The translations under genes and the position numbers were made by a program. Shown here piece by piece: positions 6,049 to 10,584 of a stretch of DNA of 10,584 nucleotides; positions within the stretch are counted from its first letter, which is position 1; every line of letters begins with the position of its first letter. The notes beneath the pieces are model-generated. The model ran no database searches, was not told the DNA's origin, and saw nothing but the letters and a program-made list of their open reading frames with translations. This DNA comes from Geoglobus sp. (GTDB lineage: Archaea > Halobacteriota > Archaeoglobi > Archaeoglobales > Archaeoglobaceae), in contig WAJY01000141.1 in the NCBI GenBank assembly GCA_015523645.1, positions 1-10,584 of the forward strand, in the 5' to 3' direction.

Positions 6049-7479
6049 TTATAGATTCCACTTTTTTAACACTCTCTCCCTGATATCTCTACTAAACCTG
6101 TTTATCTTCGGAAATTCATCAATTCTGTGGTAGGGCTTGCAGGCATTCACGATAACCTTAGCCATTGTGAAATTCTTTTCAGCTCTTTTATGGGGTGAAA
6201 GAGATGGATCTAGAGGACTTGTGAGAAAACCTCTAACAATCTCTATCCCGCTCTCAGCATCACACCTCGTTGTTATAGCCCACAGCACCTCATCAAAATC
6301 TGAAGGGTCTATGTCATCATCCACAACGACCACAAACTTTCCAGTCAAGGCTCCTCCATAGTATATGCTAGCCACAGCGCTTGCCACATGCATTGCATGC
6401 CCCAGATACATTTGCTTAATTGACACAACAACAAGAGTTCTGTTCCCTGGACCATGGATCCATACACCCTTAATCCCGGGAAATCCCATCCTTTCAAGCC
6501 AGCTCCATACAAAGGGAGCTGAGTGTATCGGTATAGGCGGCCAGGTTGGAATCGGAGGTTTGAATGGCGGCTGACCGTGAATTATCGGATTGTCTCTGAA
6601 GTATATCGCCTTAACCTTGATCACCGGAGTTTCTCTAACACCTGAGGCATAGTATCCTGTCCACTCACCAAAAGGACCTTCTGGACTACTTTCCTTTTCA
6701 GGTGGGGGAGAGAAACCCTCTATCACTATCTCCGCATTTGCAGGTAGCGGCAAGTTCGTGTGCTTACCTTCAACAACCTCGACAGCCTTTCCCCTTATAT
6801 GTCCTGCAAGCTCATATTCCGAAATGCCCCACTGCAGGGGCATTGTGCTGCACATCCAAAGCAATGGGTCTTGCCCAAGTGAAACAACAACCGGACAGTC
6901 CTCTCCTCTTTCCCAGTATTTCTCCCTCATTATGGTTGCGTGCTTTCCTGGAGATGCGTAAAAGCTGAGTGTTTTCTCATCTTGAACCATTATCCTGTAT
7001 GTTCCAAGATTCACCCATCCCTCATCAGGATCTTTTGTTATCGTTATGCTACCTGTTCCAATGTATCTCCCTCCATCATGTTCATGCCACTTTGGAACTG
7101 GGAATCTTAGGAGATTCACATTTTCATTCTCCATTACGTTCTCCATAACAGGCGCATCATCAACAAACTTAGGCTTTTTAGGCTGAAAGTTCTCAAGTTT
7201 TTCCTTCCACATCCTGACTACCTCTAAATCTGGAATCTCTGGAGACATGCCCAATGCTATCTTTTGCCTGAGTGGTGTTGTTAGGATGTTTGTGGCAACT
7301 CGAAATCCTTTCTCATAACCTTTAATTCTATCAAAAACCAATGCGGGTCCTTTTTTCTCTGCTACAATTTCGGTAATTGCACCTATCTCCAAGTTCCAGT
7401 CTGCATTTTCAATTACTCGAAGCTCTCCGATTTCATCCAACCTCTCTATAAATTCCCTCAGGCTTTCACAGAATTTCAT
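6049..7479 (-). CDS. UbiD-family prenylated-FMN-dependent decarboxylase
   Basis: This is a 476-residue UbiD/Fdc-type enzyme that reversibly decarboxylates an unsaturated or aromatic acid using prenyl-FMN. Every catalytic and cofactor position I recall from fungal Fdc1 has a counterpart. NLGTYR gives Asn157 and Arg162 (Fdc1 Asn168, Arg173), and His180 matches His191. Glu223 in EYELAG matches the metal-binding Glu233. EGPFGEWTGYY gives Glu267 and Glu272, with the same five-residue spacing as Glu277/Glu282. So the Arg-Glu-Glu triad is intact and the protein should be active if prenyl-FMN is supplied; no UbiX prenyltransferase is in the window. The substrate cannot be read from the sequence. The next gene in the same direction starts 177 bases away, a ketone-carboxylase-like operon, so a linked carboxylation/decarboxylation role is inferred. 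There is no ribosome site before the ATG, but a TATA-like element lies at the right distance for a leaderless transcript. Confidence 0.93.
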   Translation of the reverse strand: MKFCESLREFIERLDEIGELRVIENADWNLEIGAITEIVAEKKGPALVFDRIKGYEKGFRVATNILTTPLRQKIALGMSPEIPDLEVVRMWKEKLENFQPKKPKFVDDAPVMENVMENENVNLLRFPVPKWHEHDGGRYIGTGSITITKDPDEGWVNLGTYRIMVQDEKTLSFYASPGKHATIMREKYWERGEDCPVVVSLGQDPLLWMCSTMPLQWGISEYELAGHIRGKAVEVVEGKHTNLPLPANAEIVIEGFSPPPEKESSPEGPFGEWTGYYASGVRETPVIKVKAIYFRDNPIIHGQPPFKPPIPTWPPIPIHSAPFVWSWLERMGFPGIKGVWIHGPGNRTLVVVSIKQMYLGHAMHVASAVASIYYGGALTGKFVVVVDDDIDPSDFDEVLWAITTRCDAESGIEIVRGFLTSPLDPSLSPHKRAEKNFTMAKVIVNACKPYHRIDEFPKINRFSRDIRERVLKKWNL

Positions 7480-7503
7480 AATCTAGTTTGTTGAAATTGA
7501 AAA

Positions 7504-7509
7504 AATAAA
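7504..7509 (-). promoter_or_regulatory. Candidate TATA element for the UbiD-type gene
   Basis: TTTATT on the minus strand at 7509-7504, within CACTTTATTTTTTC, lies 25-30 bases before the ATG at 7479. That is the archaeal TATA distance for a transcript starting at the ATG, and the gene has no ribosome site. The two TTGAAATT copies flank the element and could be part of a control site. Confidence 0.4.
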
Positions 7510-7589
7510 GTGTTTGTCAATTGAAATTATTGATACGACTCCCAAGCAAAGAAACATAGATCATCCTAGAAAGTCCTTTTGGGAATTGG

Positions 7590-7618
7590 GAATTGAAGGG
7601 CTTAGGATCCTTCAATTC
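7590..7618. repeat. Perfect 10-base inverted repeat in the divergent promoter region
   Basis: GAATTGAAGG (7590-7599) and CCTTCAATTC (7609-7618) are exact reverse complements separated by 9 bases. The left arm overlaps the end of a tandem duplication GGGAATTGGGAATT (7581-7594). The element lies well upstream of both promoter elements and outside both likely transcripts, so it may act as DNA, for example an operator or activator site shared by the two operons. That role is inference. Confidence 0.55.
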
Positions 7619-7764
7619 ATCAACTCAAAACTCATCACACGTCTGCATTTTCTGGAGTGAGAAACTGGAAAAAACAAAAAGGGTGGTAAAAAACACAGAT
7701 TCCCTGCCTAATTGGCTCATCCCGGCTTTATTATCATTTCAATAAATTAAGACAATTTACAAAA

Positions 7765-7771
7765 TTTTATA
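7765..7771 (+). promoter_or_regulatory. Candidate TATA/BRE promoter for the CoxG-flavoprotein operon
   Basis: TTTTATA at 7765-7771 is preceded by ACAAAA (7759-7764), a BRE-like stretch. Transcription about 26 bases downstream of the box centre would start near 7794, leaving a short leader that still contains the ribosome site GGTGA (7797-7801) before the ATG at 7806. Another AT-rich box at 7782-7789 is too close to the start codon. Confidence 0.5.
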
Positions 7772-7805
7772 GTTATCCCAATTTTAAATCAAACAAGGTG
7801 AGAGC

Positions 7806-8363
7806 ATGACGCTGAAAACAAAAATTAAAGCCCTTGTAACCGCGGGAAAAACCATGATTGGAGTTAGTGGCGAGGCATTCAGAACACTGGAGAACTCATT
7901 CATTGTTGATGGGGACGTTCAAAGAACATGGCGTCTTCTGTCGGATATAAAGAAGCTTTCAGAGCTTTTGCCAGTGGACAAATGTGAGATTAACCTGATT
8001 GATGACAGGAACGCTAACATCGTTGTTGGACTGAAGTTCGGGATAATGAGCTTGAAGGCAGGAGGAACCATAAGACTGCTCGAATCCCAAGAGCTAAAGA
8101 GAATGGTTGCGGAGGCTGTTTTAACAACAGGCACACTCAAAAAAGAGGTGGAAAGTGAGGGCGAGAAACCAGAGGTGTCAATAGTTGTTGCTGTGGAGAT
8201 AGAGCCTGTTTCCGAAAAGAAAACGCTCGTTAAATACAGAATGGAGTTCAATGTGGAAGCTGAAAGACTTAAGAAGATATACGAGAGCATTTTGGATTAC
8301 AAGTTTGCAACCCTCCATGAAACGTTTGTTGAGAAATTTAACGAAGCTTTGAAGGAGGTGTGA
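7806..8363 (+). CDS. SRPBCC/CoxG-like protein (START-type hydrophobic-pocket fold)
   Basis: This 185-residue protein belongs by appearance to the SRPBCC superfamily, close to CoxG, the G subunit named after carbon-monoxide dehydrogenase clusters. The domain begins near residue 28 with LENSFIVDGDVQRTWRLLSDIKKLSELLP, the standard opening in which a strand is followed by the W-x-L-L-x-D-x-x-x-L helix. It continues through alternating strands (VVGLKFGIMSLKAGGTIRLLE at about 73-93) and finishes with a long helix (about 152-184). These folds bind hydrophobic ligands, and the ligand here is not known. About 27 residues precede the domain, basic and partly hydrophobic (TLKTKIKALVTAGKTM), which is unusual and might touch a membrane or partner. 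GGTGA at 7797-7801 supports the start. It is the first gene of an operon with two FAD oxidoreductases; no CO-dehydrogenase subunits are near, so a CODH role is not supported. Confidence 0.75.
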   Translation: MTLKTKIKALVTAGKTMIGVSGEAFRTLENSFIVDGDVQRTWRLLSDIKKLSELLPVDKCEINLIDDRNANIVVGLKFGIMSLKAGGTIRLLESQELKRMVAEAVLTTGTLKKEVESEGEKPEVSIVVAVEIEPVSEKKTLVKYRMEFNVEAERLKKIYESILDYKFATLHETFVEKFNEALKEV

Positions 8364-8367
8364 TTTT

Positions 8368-9939
8368 ATGTTTGATGCTGAGTATGATGTTGTTGTTATT
8401 GGTGCAGGACACAACGGTCTCATAACCGCAAATTACCTGGCAAAAGAGGGTTTAAAAGTTGCTGTTATTGAAAGGAGGTACGAAGCTGGAGGGGGGTTAT
8501 GCACCGAGGAACTAACAACTCCCGGATTTAAACACAATCTGCATTCCTACTACCACGTTTTGGTTGATCACATGCCTGCATATAAAGAGCTAAAATTGAA
8601 GGAATATGGCGCCGAATACATCTGCCCTGAGGTTCAAACGGGTCTTGTAACTTCCGATGGAAAAACTCTAACCATCCACACAGACATCGAGAAGACCCTT
8701 CAGTCAATTTCAAAGCTCTCTGAGAGAGATGCCGAGACATACAAATCACTGCATGATGGATACAGGGAATTTTATCAGATGATAGTAATTCCAGCCCTCT
8801 ACACACTACCTGCCAAGCCTTCTGAGAGAGTTGGTGTGCTGGAGCAAACTGAGGAGGGACTGGAATTTCTCAGGCTCGACAGGCTATCTCCCATTGAAGT
8901 TCTGAACGAATTTTTTGAAAGTGAGGAGCTAAAGTCTGTCATACTGAACGAACTGATATATCCAAGGTGGATCATGCCAGATTACAAGGGGCTCGGTTCA
9001 ATGGCACTTTTGATAATAACCGGGGTTGAGAGGAAGCAGCTTTGTGTTGGAGGTTCTCATCAGCTTGCCCATGCACTTTGGAGAAGTCTGATGGACAATG
9101 GAGGAGTTGTGCTAGGGTGCAGAACAGTTGAAAGGATAATAGTGGAAGATGGAGAGGCGAGAGGTGTTCTGCTTTCAACCGGAGAAAGAATTGGAGCAAG
9201 AAAGGCTGTGATAAGCTCGGTTGATCTGAAACAGACTTTCTTTGACTTCATGGAAGATGGGACTGTTGACAAAAATCTGCTTAAAAAGATAGAGAACTTC
9301 AAGCTTGATGAGTACTCACCCTTCACAATACACCTTGCCCTCAGAGAACCACCAAAGCTCTCAGCCTCTGTCAGGGAGCCTTCTGTAGATGAGTCATTCC
9401 ACCTGATCCTTGGCTCGGACACCACAGACTCCCTTTCAGACAAAATTGAGAAGATAAGGAGAGGGAAGATTCCAGAAGAGCCAATTCTTTACTGCAGCGT
9501 ACCAACTCTTTACGACAGGCTTCAAGCTCCACCCAACCGCCATACAGCTGTTATTGTCTCTCCTGTTCCGTATTCTGTCAACGGAAATGCTGAGAGATGG
9601 GATGAAATAAAGTGGGATTATATGGAAACTTGCCTTGAATACTACAGCGAGTTTGCTCCCAATCTCAAAAACAGCATCATGGGTAAATTCGCCTTCTCCC
9701 CACTTGACATAGAAAGAAGGCTGATCAACATGCAGAAAGGTTCACCATTCATGGGAAGACCAACTCTAGATCAGATAGAATACTTCAGACCTCTACCAGA
9801 GCTCTCTGATTTCAGAACACCAATCAAACGCTTGTACCTTGCAAACTCCTCATGCCATCCGGGTGGAGGAATAACTGGAGGACCTGGATACATAGCATCC
9901 AGAGTCGTTCTGGAGGATATTAAAGCTGGAAAGATCTGA
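8368..9939 (+). CDS. FAD-dependent oxidoreductase, phytoene-desaturase/PYROXD2 type (first of a pair)
   Basis: This complete 523-residue flavoprotein belongs to the CrtI/PYROXD2-like group of amine-oxidase-fold enzymes. The N-terminal dinucleotide-binding unit is YDVVVIGAGHNGL (GxGxxG at 12-17) with the ribose-binding acidic residue Glu35 in VIERR, then the glycine-rich EAGGGLCTEE. The C-terminal FAD motif LYLANSSCHPGGGITGGPG (489-507) is the usual closing signature of the family, so both FAD-contact regions are intact. GGAGGTG at 8354-8360 lies 7 bases before the ATG, and only 4 bases separate it from the stop of the CoxG-like gene. Family members desaturate or isomerise isoprenoids or oxidise other hydrophobic substrates; the actual substrate is unknown. 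No signal peptide or membrane segment is apparent. The neighbouring paralogue suggests a two-component or sequential reaction. Confidence 0.9.
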   Translation: MFDAEYDVVVIGAGHNGLITANYLAKEGLKVAVIERRYEAGGGLCTEELTTPGFKHNLHSYYHVLVDHMPAYKELKLKEYGAEYICPEVQTGLVTSDGKTLTIHTDIEKTLQSISKLSERDAETYKSLHDGYREFYQMIVIPALYTLPAKPSERVGVLEQTEEGLEFLRLDRLSPIEVLNEFFESEELKSVILNELIYPRWIMPDYKGLGSMALLIITGVERKQLCVGGSHQLAHALWRSLMDNGGVVLGCRTVERIIVEDGEARGVLLSTGERIGARKAVISSVDLKQTFFDFMEDGTVDKNLLKKIENFKLDEYSPFTIHLALREPPKLSASVREPSVDESFHLILGSDTTDSLSDKIEKIRRGKIPEEPILYCSVPTLYDRLQAPPNRHTAVIVSPVPYSVNGNAERWDEIKWDYMETCLEYYSEFAPNLKNSIMGKFAFSPLDIERRLINMQKGSPFMGRPTLDQIEYFRPLPELSDFRTPIKRLYLANSSCHPGGGITGGPGYIASRVVLEDIKAGKI

Positions 9940-9952
9940 GGGAGGTGAAAAA

Positions 9953-10584
9953 ATGGCTGAATTTGACTTTGTTGTTGTTGGTGGTGGGCACAACGGACTG
10001 ATATGTGCTAGTTATCTGGCAAAGGCTGGATTTGAGGTTTGTGTGCTGGAGCGAAGACATGAGGTTGGGGGTGGAGCTCACAGCGAGGAGATATTTCCCG
10101 GGGCTGTGCTAAACCTTCACTCCGTTCATCATCACGATCTGACTGAAAGACCCCCATGGAATGATCTTGGATGGGGGAGATTCGGGCTGAAGTACATAAG
10201 ACCTCAAATCCAAGCTGTAAGTCCGAGCAGCGATGGAAGGCATGCATTCATAATATACCAAGATCTCGACAAGACTTGCAAGAACATAGAGAAGCTATCA
10301 GAGAAGGATGCAAAGACATACAGAAAGCTGAACATGCTTGCAGAGAAGGGATTCAGGGAGTTTGTCATGTCCCTGTATTTCAATCCTCCATTGCCAAGGG
10401 AGGAGTATGAGGAGATATTGAGGAGATCAAAGGAGCTTGAAGAGCTCATACCATACTGGGAGGAACCTCCGGCAAAGATACTGGATGAGACCTTTGAGAG
10501 CGATCTGATAAAGGGAACTCTTGTTAATGCCGTGCTGTCGATATCTGCTGTTGGAATGGATACCCCTCCAGTTACAGGAGAGAC
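9953..10584 (+). CDS. Second FAD-dependent oxidoreductase of the same family (partial, runs off the window)
   Basis: About 210 codons are visible and the frame is open to the window edge. It begins MAEFDFVVVGGGHNGLICAS, with GxGxxG at residues 10-15, Glu33 in VLERR and then HEVGGGAHSEE. This closely parallels the preceding protein, including the shared LHS segment after the glycine-rich stretch (HNLHSYYH there, LNLHSVHH here) and the KLSE(K/R)DA(K/E)TY helix. The two genes are therefore diverged paralogues, probably from an old tandem duplication. GGAGGTG at 9941-9947 precedes the ATG by 5 bases, and 13 bases separate it from the upstream stop, so it is in the same operon. The C-terminal FAD motif and the substrate-binding domain are largely outside the window. 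The substrate is unknown. Confidence 0.88.
   Translation, partial: MAEFDFVVVGGGHNGLICASYLAKAGFEVCVLERRHEVGGGAHSEEIFPGAVLNLHSVHHHDLTERPPWNDLGWGRFGLKYIRPQIQAVSPSSDGRHAFIIYQDLDKTCKNIEKLSEKDAKTYRKLNMLAEKGFREFVMSLYFNPPLPREEYEEILRRSKELEELIPYWEEPPAKILDETFESDLIKGTLVNAVLSISAVGMDTPPVTGE

Larger units (their letters stand above)
7480..7805. other. Divergent intergenic region between UbiD-type and CoxG-like genes
   Basis: This 326-base noncoding stretch lies between two operons transcribed away from each other. It holds a promoter-like element at each end (described separately), a perfect 10-base inverted repeat with an adjacent tandem GGGAATT, and two copies of TTGAAATT near the UbiD side (7491-7498 and 7521-7528). 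No ORF with a ribosome site and no recognisable RNA gene is seen. The middle (about 7620-7740) shows nothing I can name. Confidence 0.6.

Noticed and set aside
7806..8363. A carbon-monoxide dehydrogenase cluster suggested by the CoxG-like protein
   Set aside because: No molybdenum CODH subunits or maturation genes are nearby; CoxG-like SRPBCC proteins occur in many other settings.
9060..9443. 127-codon minus-strand open frame inside the first flavoprotein gene
   Set aside because: It is antisense to a complete family member and Ser-rich as expected of a shadow. No ribosome site was seen.
1..10584. CRISPR arrays, insertion sequences, tRNA or rRNA genes
   Set aside because: No regularly spaced repeats, transposase-like frames, terminal repeats or RNA-gene folds were seen by eye; the region is densely filled by metabolic genes.

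Overview
The window looks archaeal, and its gene content and style recall an anaerobic thermophile of the Archaeoglobales (Archaeoglobus, Ferroglobus, Geoglobus). The evidence is a heavy preference for AGG/AGA and ATA codons, purine-rich coding strands, TATA/BRE-like promoters, strong GGAGGTG-type ribosome sites, stop/start overlaps within operons, and genes for ketone or aromatic-acid type carbon metabolism. The genus assignment is inference from style, not from a search.

The minus-strand half (7479 down to 1) reads, in transcription order: a UbiD-family prenyl-FMN decarboxylase (7479-6049); a 177-base gap; a hydantoinase-A/acetone-carboxylase-type ATPase subunit (5871-3778); a hydantoinase-B-type subunit carrying an extra C-terminal four-cysteine zinc ribbon (3772-1712); the alpha and beta subunits of a class I CoA-transferase (1709-774 and 759-40); and the first codons of another protein with a thiolase-like N-terminus (30 to beyond the edge). 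The last five genes are separated by overlaps or only a few bases, and each downstream start has a ribosome site on or beside the upstream stop codon, so they look translationally coupled.

The plus-strand half starts after a 326-base divergent intergenic region (7480-7805) with a promoter facing each way and a perfect 10-base inverted repeat. It encodes an SRPBCC/CoxG-like protein (7806-8363) and two adjacent paralogous FAD oxidoreductases of the phytoene-desaturase/PYROXD2 type (8368-9939 and 9953 to beyond the edge).

The most coherent reading of the minus-strand operon is ketone (or similar carbonyl compound) degradation. ATP-dependent carboxylation by the HyuA/HyuB-zinc-ribbon enzyme would give a 3-oxoacid, the CoA-transferase would activate it, and a thiolase would cleave it. 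The UbiD enzyme would carry out a related (de)carboxylation of the same or an upstream substrate. The flavoprotein/CoxG module could supply an oxidation step. The reaction order and the substrate are inference. The family assignments and the conserved residues are visible in the sequence.
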